Of a DNA stretch of 64,000 nt, positions 44,986 through 56,508 are shown one piece after another. The notes below the pieces were generated by a model. It saw nothing but the letters and a program-made list of their open reading frames with translations. It had not been told where the DNA came from and did not search any database. The position numbers were made by a program, and so were the translations under genes. Source of the stretch: Sambucus nigra (Eukaryota; Streptophyta; Magnoliopsida; Dipsacales; Adoxaceae); assembly GCA_949130495.1 (NCBI GenBank), contig OX422211.1, positions 332,414,504-332,478,503 of the forward strand, given 5' to 3'. Within the stretch, counting starts at the first letter, position 1. Every line of letters starts with the position of its first letter.

Positions 44986-47830
44986 GTATCACTTTCTCAG
45001 GACGGGAGCCCATACCTGCCGAATGACAAACTGAGCGTGGTCCTTCGTCTGTTTTCATAAATGACCAACTTCTTCGAACGAGTCAAGTCATAATGATCGT
45101 GGTTCAACTACCGACCAATTTGATAAAGTTTTTTTGGAACATAATACACCTCTGTAGAAGACTTATCTCAATACTCGCAAAGTTCTCGTAATATGATGTC
45201 ATATCTGAAGGATGACTGATTTTGTCAATTTCAGAGTGATAACTAATTAACCCGTTTGAACTCTTTGCGAAAGAAACTGGAGAAGCTTTTGTAATGGCCT
45301 GCTTGGATGTTATTATACTCTGAAGGTTCATCAATCTAACCTTGTCGCGGAGGATGTCAAAAAATCTTTACTTTTCAGGCTATGTTACATCATAATATCC
45401 ATTTTCCCCCTTTATTTTATTTTTATCTCAAGATAAAATAAAATAAATTACATATATCATTTACAACGCCCACCCCAAAAAATGAAAGCAACCTAATTAT
45501 TACATTCCATGGGATATATCTCAAACTACCATATCTTTCAACAATGACTTGATATTTGCGTTGCACAATATCTGCTCATTTAGAAGTCTCTGCAAAATAA
45601 TTTCTTTCTGACACAAAACATAATTTTGCAAATAGTTAGTAAAACTCAGGAGATATCCAAGTACAATTATCATTATGCCCCCTTTATTTGTTTTATTTAA
45701 TGTAATTAAATAAAATAAATAAATAAAGTCTGGGGATATTGGTGCAAATGAATCATAATCACAGATTCTCATAGGTGTATCGTGCTCAATTTAATGTCGT
45801 TTAAGCACGTCCTATCAAGGTCAAGAGTGTGTAAAATATCAAGGTGAATTATGAATTGTGAAACATGCTCAAACTGTTTCATAATATATTAGTCATGTTC
45901 AATATGGTCTCCAACTAAAAAAAATAACATTTGCAAAATGTTTTATGAAAACTCGGTATTTAGATGAAGATTCATTACACACCCTCTAACTCATTTTTAG
46001 CTTTATATTACTGCATAGTGAATGGATATATCATGCTATTAATTCTATAGCAAATCCCAATAGTTGTATCTCAGGTGACATGGTTCATCGCATACAAAAT
46101 CTCCAGATGTATTGTAAATAAATTCAAAACCGATGCACCCTGCTCAATATATTTTAAACTCGTAGAATAACTTTTGTAAATGACATAAAATATTCGAATG
46201 TGTCCTTCATTATGCCTGTCTTATTTTTTACTTTTGAACAGATCGAACTCAAAATGGAAAGGTATCGTAAATCATATTTTGATTCTCGATCGGTATATTA
46301 TGTATACACACACCAAAATAGATAGTGTCTGCCAATTAATAGCTCAATATTTTTAATCATTGAACTTAAATAGGCTCATGTAATAATTTATAATATATAT
46401 ATATATATATATATTTTTTTTAGAGTAACCTCAAAATAAAAATATAAAACATCTCTAAAATCAAGAGCCTTCATGCCACTCAAAGAAGGGTGGGCACAAT
46501 ATAAAATATTTTAATAAAACCCATCGTGTTAATCTAGATGAGCCATCCAAAACCTCGCAGTCTTAGTTTCAAAACAAACTACCAACATATAACCATTTCT
46601 AACCTTCATTTTTTTTGAAAACGCAAATGGATTTATATGCCCAACAATTTTGTCACAACTCTAAGGTTCTTCGGTTTGGGGAAACTCTCACCCTTAACCT
46701 TTTCTGCCAAAATGTTTGTGAATCAGGCGCCTATTAACGCTGGAGGTTCATCGGATGTTTCGATTTTATCAGAATCTCACGGTGGATCGGTGAAATCTAA
46801 GATGGGTACGGGTAATCCGTGATAACCCATGATGGTTCGAGCTCCATCGGATCGTGCTTTTTCGGGGCAAACGTCGTCAATTTTTAAACTGGCCAGTCAG
46901 AAGCAAAGTAGAAAAGGTGTAATACGACCTGCTGAGTTCATCGTTTTTTAACGCGGGAAGAACGAGTTATGTCAATAATGGTAAGTTTTTTTTTCAAGAA
47001 TTCGAAAGACCGTGGATGGATTTTTGAATCCCAAATTCTGTTGTTGATCTCGAAATAACAGGAAGCACCGGAGTAAGGGGAAAAGAAAAAAAAAAAACTC
47101 CGTTGGAACTTATATCTCAGATGTGGATTTATTGGCCATGGTCAATCTGCTTTGTACCTCAGTCATGGTGAATCATTTCTTGGGTCTCACAATCTTGGTC
47201 AGTCATTTTTGGTTTTACAAACTAGGTAAATGGGTAGACTCGTGTTGAATCGGAGTACCCATTTGAGGTGATTTGACTCTAACTCAGTTCAGAACTTAGG
47301 GTTCGTTTTGGACCCATCTTATGCTCAATCGGAGTTCAGTTACTATTTTCTTGTCCGAGCTCCATCGGCTCAAAAATTTTCAGAGCTCCATCGTTGTTTA
47401 TCATGAACAGGTGTTAATACATTATTCGTGATTTATGGTATGCCGTGGTGATTCGGTTTCATGAACAGGTGTGTCGCTTTCTTAGCAAATTTGGGGGCAA
47501 GCTATTTCTACAAACAAGTGGGACGGTTTAGTCTGAGCATCGTCCGGAAGAGGCTTTTCGGAGTAAAGCTCTGATGGTATCTGTCGAGGTGAGGTTCTTT
47601 GGAGCAAGGCTATTTCGGTTTCTTAAGAAAAAAATCAATTTTGACTCCGCAATGTATAATACCTTACGAAAAAATATTAAAAGATTTATCTTTATCCATT
47701 AATAGTGTACTATTGTTGAAAGTCCTACACGCAATGAGAAATCTCAAAGATTTTGAAAAAAAAAAATCTATTATGTCATACCCTTCCTGCTGTTGTACTA
47801 AAGTTATAAAGAGTTATCCATAAGTGTACA
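44986..47830. other. LARD-like internal region, no gene recognised
   Basis: This contains an AT microsatellite (46391-46412) and scattered short open frames (61-83 codons). A G/C-richer segment at 46640-47600 has repeated GAGCTCCATCGG phrases (about 46839, 47357 and 47392) that could be captured host DNA. None gives a recognisable domain. Confidence 0.5.
46391..46412. repeat. (AT)n microsatellite
   Basis: An uninterrupted AT run followed by a T tract. Confidence 0.9.
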
Positions 47831-47834
47831 ATAC

Positions 47835-48008
47835 ATTTTCTAATCAATCAATTCGGGTTAGTCGTGTCATTTTCGGGTCGCGTTGATTTTGATTTGAGTA
47901 TAAATTTTAAGTACTCTTAAATCTATACAAGATAATCGTGTCATGTTCGGATCATTTTCGGATTATTATCATAAACGGGTTATCGTGTCAAAAATTGCCA
48001 GCGCTACA
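47835..48008. mobile_element. Candidate hAT-like MITE remnant
   Basis: ATTGCCAGCGCTAC ends a stretch full of GGGTTA.CGTGTCA and TCGGGTC motifs. This is the end and subterminal pattern I know from a widespread eudicot hAT-like MITE (GTAGCGCTGGCAAT on the other strand). The opposite end is not clear and no 8-bp target duplication was found. Confidence 0.4.
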
Positions 48009-48730
48009 ATCAATTTATGACAGATAAACACATGCCCTGCTCATGTGACCTCATCTGTTAATGTACTGTATGAGCATGTGATTTTGAAAATATCTCAACA
48101 TATCATAATGCAAAGTACTATCAACCTTCCCTATTTTATTATTTATCGCAACGACGCACATGATTTATTTACTTTTGGTCAGTACCTTATACATTTGGGT
48201 TGTTCTGCTACAAGCACACAATTAAATAGTCTATCAACTGTATCTTTTTTTTCAGAAATGTCTTTTCATAACAACTCTTTTTTTTATTGGTAACAAATAG
48301 TCAACCTATTAGATTTTTTTTAATGCCTATATCCTTTATTCGAGGTTCATTGGTGCCACAAAAATTACCAGTGTCATTCATACTTCAAATGACGACTTCC
48401 TCTTTCTTTTTATTGTTTTTTCAAACTTCGTGAAAATATATTTGAAGTTAAAATAGATCTATAAATAAAATTTATGCAAACACGATTTATACCTCTTGCA
48501 GAGACATAAATGTTTAAAGCATACTTTCAAAATATAAATATCAGTTAATAACAAAAAATGTCATGAGAGCTCATAAAATAAAAGGATTAAATTTCTTATC
48601 TTGAAGCAGGTTCGTCATTTTCGCCATGATCGTCGATTCAGAAGTTGCTTCGCCATTTTTTTTTTGTATCTCCCACCACATTTCCGAGCGCGAATGAGGC
48701 GTTACACGATATAAATTAATCACGAATACC
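48009..48730 (-). other. LARD-like leader region
   Basis: This is the region downstream of the primer site on the minus strand. There is an ATG about 90 bp after the primer site, but the frame closes within 25 codons, so no gag is present. AT-rich. Confidence 0.5.
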
Positions 48731-48748
48731 TCCCCAACAGAGTCGCCA
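48731..48748 (-). promoter_or_regulatory. LARD-like primer-binding site, tRNA-Arg type
   Basis: The minus strand reads TGGCGACTCTGTTGGGGA two bases after the LTR end. Only one base differs from a typical tRNA-Arg complement. This fixes the element's minus orientation. Confidence 0.85.
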
Positions 48749-48750
48749 AA

Positions 48751-49318
48751 TGTAAGAGAGTAGTCTAATTTTGGGGAAATATCGAATTTTAGCACGTGTT
48801 TGACTTGAGCAACTTCGGTTGCGCCTACGTATCCGTTATGCTCGGAATCAAAGTCAGCGTAGTTCGTGAGTTCGTACTATTCGCTGGAAGACTCATTGTG
48901 GTGGTTTTTCGGAGAGATGGGAGGTGTTGAAACTCTTCTCCAAAACTCTTTTCTAAAACTCTCTCTAAAAACTCATAAGACAAGAAAATCACTCTTCTCT
49001 CCCAATAAGCTCTCTCTCAAATGTATGGGGGTGAGGATTATTTATAGCAAATCCAACCCAAGAAGGTCGCCACATGTCAAATAACCCGTGGTGACACATG
49101 TCCTATTTTAAGTGGCATGTGTCCCATAACATATGTCAAACCTCTCAATACTAGAATATTGTCTAGTTAATACGTAAATAATACACAAATACGCGTGATA
49201 TGTTCGACGCGCATAATAACACTCCAGTCGCATAAACACATGGACTTTTGTCAATTTTAATCATCTCTAATCTCATTTAATAATTTAAAGAGAGGATTAT
49301 CATTAAGCCCCTCCTACA
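48751..49318 (-). mobile_element. LARD-like element 5' LTR
   Basis: This is the partner of 30056-30623 with the same 568-bp length. TATAAATAATCC on the minus strand (about 49045-49034) is the promoter. It is followed by the ACCGG target copy at 49319-49323. Confidence 0.85.
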
Positions 49319-49323
49319 ACCGG

Positions 49324-51172
49324 GGATATCACATATGAACAATTGGCGTAATCAAACGCATTGCGTGAAATAATACTAAATAAGAATCACCTACTTGTTT
49401 ACGGGCTTTTGAGATTTTAATTCATGTTGAGGTGTCAAAGCTGGGGTCCGGTAATGTCTGAAATTTAGAAAGAACTAAGTAAGGTTCTTTATTTTGAAAA
49501 TACTATAGTACATAAAAATATTTTGCGTACTAAAATAACTTTTGGGGGGTTTATTTGTAAATTATTTTTCTGTTTAATTACACATACTTCCACACACTTT
49601 TACATTTGGGTAAAATAGACTTTTTTGTCCCTGTTGTTATAAAAAATCACTGTGTGAAGTTTGGGGTTGAAATTCATAAGTTCAAAAAGTTCAAGGGTTT
49701 ATGTGCAAAATAAAAATTTAGACTTTAAATTCAAATTTTGAGGTTTCTTCGAATTTGGTTTCTCGGTGACCAAGAAGGGTGATGTAACTTACCATTTTGA
49801 CTAGAAAAATAAAATAAAAGTTTTGAAAAAAATTTCAGAATTTTTTGATTTGGCACGCGCTCTCAAGCGCTAGGTCAAACTTTTCACGCGCTGGTGTCGA
49901 CCATACTCGCATGTGTGTTGACACTTCATCTTCGACGTTCATAATTTTGACTTTAGGGTTTAAAACTTTGAGTTCTAATTAAATCCTCTACATAATACCA
50001 TTTTGGTGAATTCAAAAGCAATTCTTCCTAATTTTTCACAAGGAATAAAAAAATATGACTTTTAGGGATTGTGGTGGAATGTAGCTTTCTATTCAGTTTT
50101 TGGAAATTTCCAAACATTTCAGTTTGATATTCGTAATTTCTTAGGAAAATTAGGACTATGGCATGAATATGGTTTTATTCCTGAGGGATTTTAGAACAAA
50201 ATGGTTTTGGTTTGAAGGTTTAATTCATATTATGGATGGATAATTTGGTTTCTGAAAATTTTAATGCCGTAAATAAAAATTTGCAATTTCAAGCTTCTAA
50301 ACTATATTGTAGTTAAATTGAATGTTTCACCTAGGTTCCTTAGGCTCCATGATAAAATATTTCTACCTTGAAACTGGTTCAAGGATAAGAATACATAATT
50401 CACCATTGAAGCTGAAGCTTTAATGGTGTTTTCTATTTTTTGATCTTTTCTAGTGTTATGCTACATAAATTCTTACATGTAAAAGCATAAACGAATCCTA
50501 AAGAAGTACATAAACCATCAAGGAATGATATAACTAAATTTAATGCATAAAATATAGGAATACCAAAATTTCTCAAAATTTGAACTTGGGTTTATCTAAT
50601 ACTAACTGGTATGTTTTTGCACAGGGGTTGTGGGCATTTTATAGGGGAGGTGAAGGTTAGTTGATTGGTGGGTTTAAAGGTGGATTTCAGAGGAGTTTAA
50701 GTTGGTTTTGTGTTTTGGGATAAAGAACGGACATGTTTTTTTACATGGAAACCTATGGGTTGGATGCCAGGTGACTTTCTAGGTGTCATGCTAGTCAGCA
50801 GGGCATGTGTGTAAGATTTTTAGGCCTTATTTTTTGCTCCTAGCTACTTTTATTTCAAGTATATTGTCCAATTTCTATACTTTTGAAATTTTAGGAGCTA
50901 AAGTGCAATTTTTTTAACTCGTCATGGTATTTTTAAAGTATGGGTTGTAATTTGAAATGTATATAAGGTTAGTTGTAGAAAAAACTTTGGGTCCATGTTT
51001 CATTTATGAGGTTTAAACAATCTTTGAAAAGTTTAAGGGCTACTTTTGCAATTATTATAACTCAGGGTCTTTTCTATAATTTATGGTTTCTTTGATATTT
51101 AATTAAATAATAACTATAGGTGCCAATTCCTAGGTCAACCATATACTTTACAAGATACTTAGCAAAAATTCA
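49324..51172 (-). mobile_element. Chromovirus 5' LTR, U3-side part
   Basis: This continues the LTR broken at 30055. The last ~352 bp match 1-351 of the window. It ends TTCA before the gag of element H. No gene and no convincing TATA box were fixed. Confidence 0.7.
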
Positions 51173-52283
51173 TATATATAGTCTCGAACTCTTACAATCT
51201 TGTAGATAGTCTCTTTAAAAATAGTGTTAATTTCTTGATAAGGTTTGGTTAAATCTATTTTGTCGCAAATTTTTTTAGCATAAACTTTCTTCTTTTCCCC
51301 ATTCTTTGGAGCAGTCTTGTTGGTGTCATTTTCATTTGTCTTTGATCAGTTTCCATTTTGGTCTCATCCAGCGACGAGATCCTCCATTTTGGTGTACTTA
51401 TCAATCCTGGACATAAGATTGTCAAACATGATAACCTCCTTCTTTGTTAAGAACCGATACAACATAGAATCACTAGGCAATCCTATCTTTAAATATACCA
51501 TGATGACCTGATAAATGTAGTCTTTTATCCCATTGTATACTTGCCAATACCTCCGGTATAATTCTTTGATAGTTTCTTGTAGTTTATTTCTGAGCATGAG
51601 CACAACATCCAACCATTTAGGGGGGAAATGGTCATGATGAATCTCTTTATAAGGCTTTATCCAACTACTTAAAGCTTATGATTGATCCAATAGGCAAATT
51701 TTGAACAAATTCTGAGCGACATCATCCACGGTAAAAGGGATACATCATCTGATTCACAAGTGCCAGTCGTGCTAGCTCTCTCGTTGTATGGGTCACAACT
51801 CACGTGCCTCGCCTGTCTGACTCTCTACGTATCAAACTGACTATTTTGTCTTTCATGCCTATTTGCATGCCTGAGGGGCCCGTCATGGATCTTTCCTCAT
51901 GATTGTTTCCCTCCATAATGTTATGAGCTTCTCTCTTAACTGTGAGCCTTTCTCGCATGTGGTCTAGGGGTGCAAGAAATCTCATCATGTCATAACTTTT
52001 CTTATTAGATCTCATGTTACATTCTGTCCAGAAGGTACTACGTAATGGAGACTTTCGTTCTCCTCCTACCTCTGGCGATAAACTCTCTTTTTCTCGCATA
52101 TACGATCTTTGTAAGCATTAATCATTTTGTACACTTGAATGGGGTGGTAATTCCCATATCATCCACCAGACTAATCATCCAAGGACTAATGATAGGAGCG
52201 ACCTCGCTATCCTGAGAGTGAAAAACATGTCCATTGTCTGGGATGTCATGGGATTTGTGGTGATACTTTTGGGTGTTTGCCAT
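51173..52283 (-). pseudogene. gag of Tat-like element H, N-terminal part (decayed)
   Basis: The minus-strand ATG at 52283 opens MANTQKYHHKSHD. Capsid motifs follow: IKELYRRYWQVYNGIKDYI and LKIGLPSDSMLYRFLTKKEV (51572-51440), then NLMSRIDKYTKMEDL, PKNGEKKKVYAKKICDKIDL and KPYQEINTIFKETIYKI down to 51190. This is the order of a Tat-type gag domain. It breaks at 51172 where the chromovirus LTR starts. The rest of gag and pol should lie left of the window. Confidence 0.75.
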
Positions 52284-52335
52284 GGAATAGAGATCGCAAG
52301 AAAGTTTTGGCTTGTCAGGTCGAAAGAAATTCGTC

Positions 52336-52353
52336 TCCCACAGACGACTCCCA
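52336..52353 (-). promoter_or_regulatory. Element H primer-binding site, decayed Tat type
   Basis: The minus strand reads TGGGAGTCGTCTGTGGGA, compared with TGGCGCCGTCTGTGGGAA in the Tat element at 31230. It follows an LTR end CTTACA. This places element H in the Tat lineage and on the minus strand. Confidence 0.65.
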
Positions 52354-52354
52354 T

Positions 52355-52416
52355 TGTAAGTGCAAGAAAATCATAGATGATTAAATAGAAATTGCACAAG
52401 ACAAATAAATAATAAG
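52355..52416 (-). mobile_element. Element H 5' LTR, last 62 bp
   Basis: TGTAAGTGCAAG starts this LTR on the plus strand. It is cut by the copia insertion and continues at 54984, where ATGTGGACGTAGTC on the minus strand (about 55064) fits the usual Tat LTR end region. Confidence 0.6.
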
Positions 52417-53248
52417 TGTTGGATGATTTTAATATTAATGGATATTAATGGTTAGAGAAAATGAAAGGTTAAAACCATTAATTAGTAGGAATAAGAAAAG
52501 ACAAAGGGAAGTGGGAAAACCAAAGTCCCACATTGGAAAAGTGTGAAAAAGTTAGTGGGTTAATAAATGCTCTTGTGTCATAAGAGATTACTTGTGTGCA
52601 TTGAAATGTATGCTACTAGTGTACACCTTAGGTCCAAGGATGGTGCTTTGCACCATCCGCGCGCGCGTGTGCAAAAGTGCGATTGGGTGTTTAGGGCGCA
52701 CGTACGCATCGTCGCGAGGAGCAGTAGGAGCCTTTGATTTTTGACAACGTCAAAAGATCAAACAGTCCAGATTAAATCCATAATAAATGACACATAATTA
52801 TGGCGTGAGTGGATCTGAACCGTCGGATTTTGGCGCCACTTCGTTAAGTGTTAATCCGTACAGTCGCACCTTTTTCGTTCAAATCTGGAACGTTCAAAAT
52901 ATAGTTATATATCCAAGGTCCGTGATTAAATGACCTTTGGATGTGGTGTCTGTTCATGAACAGACACCACAAGAGGCTATATATAGAAGGCAAAATCCTG
53001 TCATAATTAATTCCAAAATTTTCTCTCTCTATTATTTCTTCTTACCAATTTCATAGTGTTCTGGGTTATTTTTCAAGTTTGCTACTTGAATAAACCCGTG
53101 GATTTGTTGTATCTTGGAGGTAATTTGCCTAGACCCATTAGCAAACTCTGTACGAGTGGGGGCAAATAACACCTTAAGGACAGTAGTTTATTACACCTCA
53201 AATCCAATCATCTGTTCATATTTTCTGCATAATTAAAATTCATCAACA
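52417..53248 (+). mobile_element. Copia 5' LTR (832 bp)
   Basis: It starts TGTTGGATG and ends CATCAACA. A CTATATATAGA promoter motif lies at about 52976. GTCCCACATTGG at about 52539 and the GGGGGCAAATAACACCTTAA segment near 53160 are phrases I know from copia LTRs. A clear tRNA primer site after 53248 was not found. Confidence 0.75.
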
Positions 53249-53266
53249 ATCTTAAGGTGTTATTTC

Positions 53267-54978
53267 ATGGAGGCAGAAAAGAATATGAATATGTTTCTGA
53301 ATCCCAATGTGCATTTGGACCGCTTTGATGGAACAAATTTCACTCGCTGGAAAGGAAAATTATTCTTCCTTCTCACAGTTTTGAAAATTGCATATGTTCT
53401 GGATCCTAAACTAGAAGCAATTCCAGAACCAAAAGAAGACGATAGTGAAACTATCAAAGAACAATGGAAGAAACGTGAAGAAGATGAATTGGTGTGTCGT
53501 GGGCATATTCTGAATACACTGTCTGATCGATTATATGATCTTTACAACTCTATGCAGTATCCACGGGAAATCTGGAATGCTCTTGAATATAAATACAAAA
53601 CAGAGAAAGAAGGTACGGATAAATTCTTCATTCTGAAATATTTCGAATTCAAAATAAGTGATAACCAAACTGTTTTAGACCAAGGACATGAGTTGCAAAT
53701 CCTTGTCACAGAGCTTCGTGAATTAAAGGTGGAAATTTCTGAATCGTTTCAAGTTGGTGCAATTATTGCAAAATTACCACCAAGTTGGAATTATTGTCGT
53801 AAGAAACTCCTACATAGGAAAGATGATATAAGTTTGGAGGAATTACAAAAACATTTAAGAATTGAAGAAGAAACCAGATCCCGTGATCAAACAAATGTTT
53901 CTCATAATTCCACCAAAGTTAACTTTGTTGAAGGAAAGAAATATCATAAGAACTTCAAACTTAATGGTAAGAAGTTCAAGAAAAATAATTTCAATAAGAA
54001 ACAGTCCAATGGGGCTTGTTTCAATTGTGGCAAAAATGGCCACTATGCCCGTGATTGCAGAAACAAGAAACGAAAGATAGATGCTACTGAATCCAATAAT
54101 ACAAACAATGCAAATATGGTGGAAAATAAGATCAAGGATCTTGTAGCAATGGTATCGGACATGCAAATTGGTATGATTACCGAACTAAACATGGCGGCAA
54201 TAACGAAGTCTTCTGACTGGTGGCTCAATTCTGGGGCTACCATACATGTCTGCAATGATAAATCATTATACTCCGCATATGAAAAAGCAGAGGACGGTCA
54301 AGAGGTTCTAATGGGGAATCATAAATCTGCCAAAGTTCTGGGAAAAGGAAACGTTGAACTACAATTCACATCTGGAAAGAAGTTGATGTTGACAAATGTT
54401 CTGCATGTACCAGAAATTCGAAAAAATATAGTGTCTGCAAGTTTGATTTGTAAAAGCGACATTAAAGCCGTCTTTGAGTCTGATAAGTTAATTCTGTCTA
54501 AGAATGGGGCATTTGTTGGGAAAGGGTATGCTTGTGATGGAATGTTCAAACTTAGTATTTTGATTAATAATATGAATAATTCTGCTTATATTGTTGAGTC
54601 TTTTGATGTTTGGCATGCTGGATTAGCGCATTTAAATTTTAGATCATTAAAATACATGTCTAAACATAAATTAATAACTTGTGATAGTACTTCTCATGAA
54701 AAATGTGAAATATGTATTGAAGCAAAATTAACAAAAAGACCTTTTCCTAAAGCCGAACGAAGTGCTGAAATATTAGAATGAGCTCATTCTGATATATGTG
54801 AATATAATGGTATTTTAACTAGAGGCGGAAAAAGATACTTTATTACATTCATTGATGATTGTTCAAAATTCACATATGTATATTTGATAAGACATAAGGA
54901 TGAAGCTTTTTCAATGTTTAAACGTTTTAAAGCAGAAGTTGAAAATCAAAAGGAAAAGAAAATTAAAATTTATCAACA
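53267..54978 (+). pseudogene. Copia gag-protease-integrase, truncated
   Basis: The ATG at 53267 opens MEAEKNMNMFLNP and runs 504 codons to a TGA at 54779, continuing in frame to 54978. Order: UBN2-type gag (LDRFDGTNFTRWKGKLFFLL, residues 17-36; IWNALEYKYKTE near 105), a CX2CX4HX4C knuckle (CFNCGKNGHYARDC, about 250-263) and the protease (WWLNSGATIHVCND, about 317-330; the usual DSG reads NSG). The GAG-pre-integrase zinc domain follows (VWHAGLAHLNFRSLKYM ... CEICIEAK, about 445-490), then the integrase start (YFITFIDDCSKFTYVYLI). It ends in the integrase core at KIKI, where the deletion joins the LTR end. A very well preserved gag contrasts with the missing 3' half. Confidence 0.88.
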
Positions 54979-54983
54979 ATAAG

Positions 54984-55679
54984 TAGAGTAAAATGCACAA
55001 CCAAAGACACACAAGAGGAGGAACACGGAGTACGTAGTATAAAAAATTGACTACGTCCACATGTGAAGATATTTTTTTGAGTAAACAAGAGTGCAATTTA
55101 GTAGATGTTTGAGGCTTTAAATTTTACATTTCCACATAGACTGAGCGTACAATATTTACACTGCATATAAGTAAGTTGTATCTTTCAAATGGACTCTCCC
55201 ATTCTCACTTATAAGTTAGTTGCTGATAAGTTCCCATGAATATCTATTATATTTATCAATATATTGAAGAAATGTAGGGTAAGTCCATAGTAGTATGTTA
55301 TCAATTGAGAGGCATGGGTACCGCGCTTTCTGGCCCCCTACGAGGTCATTAATGTATAATATTATATCCCATACATAGTGAAAGTAAAAGGCGACTTGTT
55401 ACACTCTGATACTTATTTCAACTTCTTTATAAGACGTGCACTTTTTTCTTTCTTTTATGATATTATACTTCTTATAAGGCATGCATCCAAGCTATTTATG
55501 ATCGTATAATCAATTCATGGAGCAGGTAAGATGATGAATTTACAGAGATCTAATAAAACTATTAATTTATATTTGTTATTTTTATAGAATATTGAATATT
55601 AATTATCAATTTGGATATTTACAATACTTACTTAATTTATTTTCAGTCAATGCCATATCTCATAGGCAACAAAATAATT
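54984..55679 (-). mobile_element. Element H 5' LTR continuation, outer end unclear
   Basis: The minus strand near 55064-55020 has GTGGACGTAG ... TACTACGTACTCCGTG, resembling the LTR end region of other Tat elements. A TATAAGTGAG box at about 55213 on the minus strand may be the promoter. The left LTR end was not located and no coding region is seen. Confidence 0.45.
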
Positions 55680-56360
55680 TTTAGACTTACATAGTTAGAA
55701 TTGGGATCTGAAGTTTTCAATTTCTATTTTAATTTTGGGATTTGAAATTCTTTATCCCCTATTTAAATTTTGGGACCTAAAGTTTCCAGATATCTATTTT
55801 AATTCTGGGCCCGAAGTTATAATATTTGGACCTAAATCTCAATAAATATTTAAAGTAAAGATCTGAAGTTACCACAATTATTTACCATTAGAACCTTGAG
55901 TTCAAGATCTTTCATTCAAATTTAGAACCATGAAATTCTCTTAATTCAATAATAGGTGATTGAAGTTCCTAGATTATTTGGACCTAAAGTCTCAAAAAAC
56001 ATATCAATCTAAATTATCGAAGAAAAATATATCACAGTTAAACATTAAATTTTGATTATCTAATTGATAGGGTATGGACCGAAAGTCTCGAATCATTATT
56101 AATTTGGGACTTGAAGATCTATAATCTATATTGTGATAACAAATTATTAGTTGTAATTGAGATATCATTTTTTAATTACTATTAAAAAGTGAGACCCAAA
56201 GTTATCAAGTTATTTAAAAATTTGGACTTTTAAGTTCTTACATAATTATACTTCAAATCAAAAGCTAAAGTTTTGATTGTTTATACAATAAGGTATGGAC
56301 TGTAAAATTTCTGAAATATTTATTTATGATTCAAACTTGAACCCCTGAATATTATTTTTA
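55680..56360 (+). repeat. Degenerate motif array, GGACCTAAAGTT-like
   Basis: About fifteen versions of TTGGGACCTAAAGTT (for example GGGATCTGAAGTT, GGGCCCGAAGTT, GGACCGAAAGTC and GAGACCCAAAGTT) are spaced about 30-60 bp apart in AT-rich sequence. It may be the eroded 3' UTR array of the element whose LTR follows at 56509. Confidence 0.6.
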
Positions 56361-56508
56361 TCCCTAATAAAACTTGCAGTTATGATACCAAAGGTTTGAG
56401 TTTTTAAAGTCCTTGGACATCAGTGAAATTAAACCTGAAGTTCAACTATTTTTGTATAAATGAAAGTTATCACAAACGATTGATTTTGAAGGTATTAAAT
56501 AAATTTTA

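Larger units (their letters stand above)
30056..49318 (-). mobile_element. LARD-like non-coding LTR retrotransposon
   Basis: Two LTRs of identical length (568 bp) at 30056-30623 and 48751-49318 start TGTAAGAG and end TCCTACA on the plus strand. They differ at about 3% by eye. Orientation is minus: a tRNA-Arg-type primer site lies at 48748-48731 and a purine tract GAGGGGGCAAA at 30636-30624. Without the nested Tat element the internal region is only about 5.7 kb and holds no gag or pol motif. It is inserted in the chromovirus 5' LTR with a 5-bp target duplication. Mobilisation would have needed proteins from another element. Confidence 0.75.
52417..54978 (+). mobile_element. Ty1/copia element, internally deleted
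   Basis: It is flanked by the perfect 5-bp target duplication ATAAG (52412-52416 and 54979-54983). It has a full 5' LTR, gag, protease and half an integrase, then only the last ~18 bp of the 3' LTR. RT, RNase H and nearly all of the 3' LTR are gone. The deletion joins two AATTAAAATT sequences. Confidence 0.85.

Noticed and set aside
46637..46822. Small open frame MPNNFVTTLRFFGLG... as a host gene
   Set aside because: 61 codons, no domain, no splice-supported continuation; left as unclassified LARD interior.
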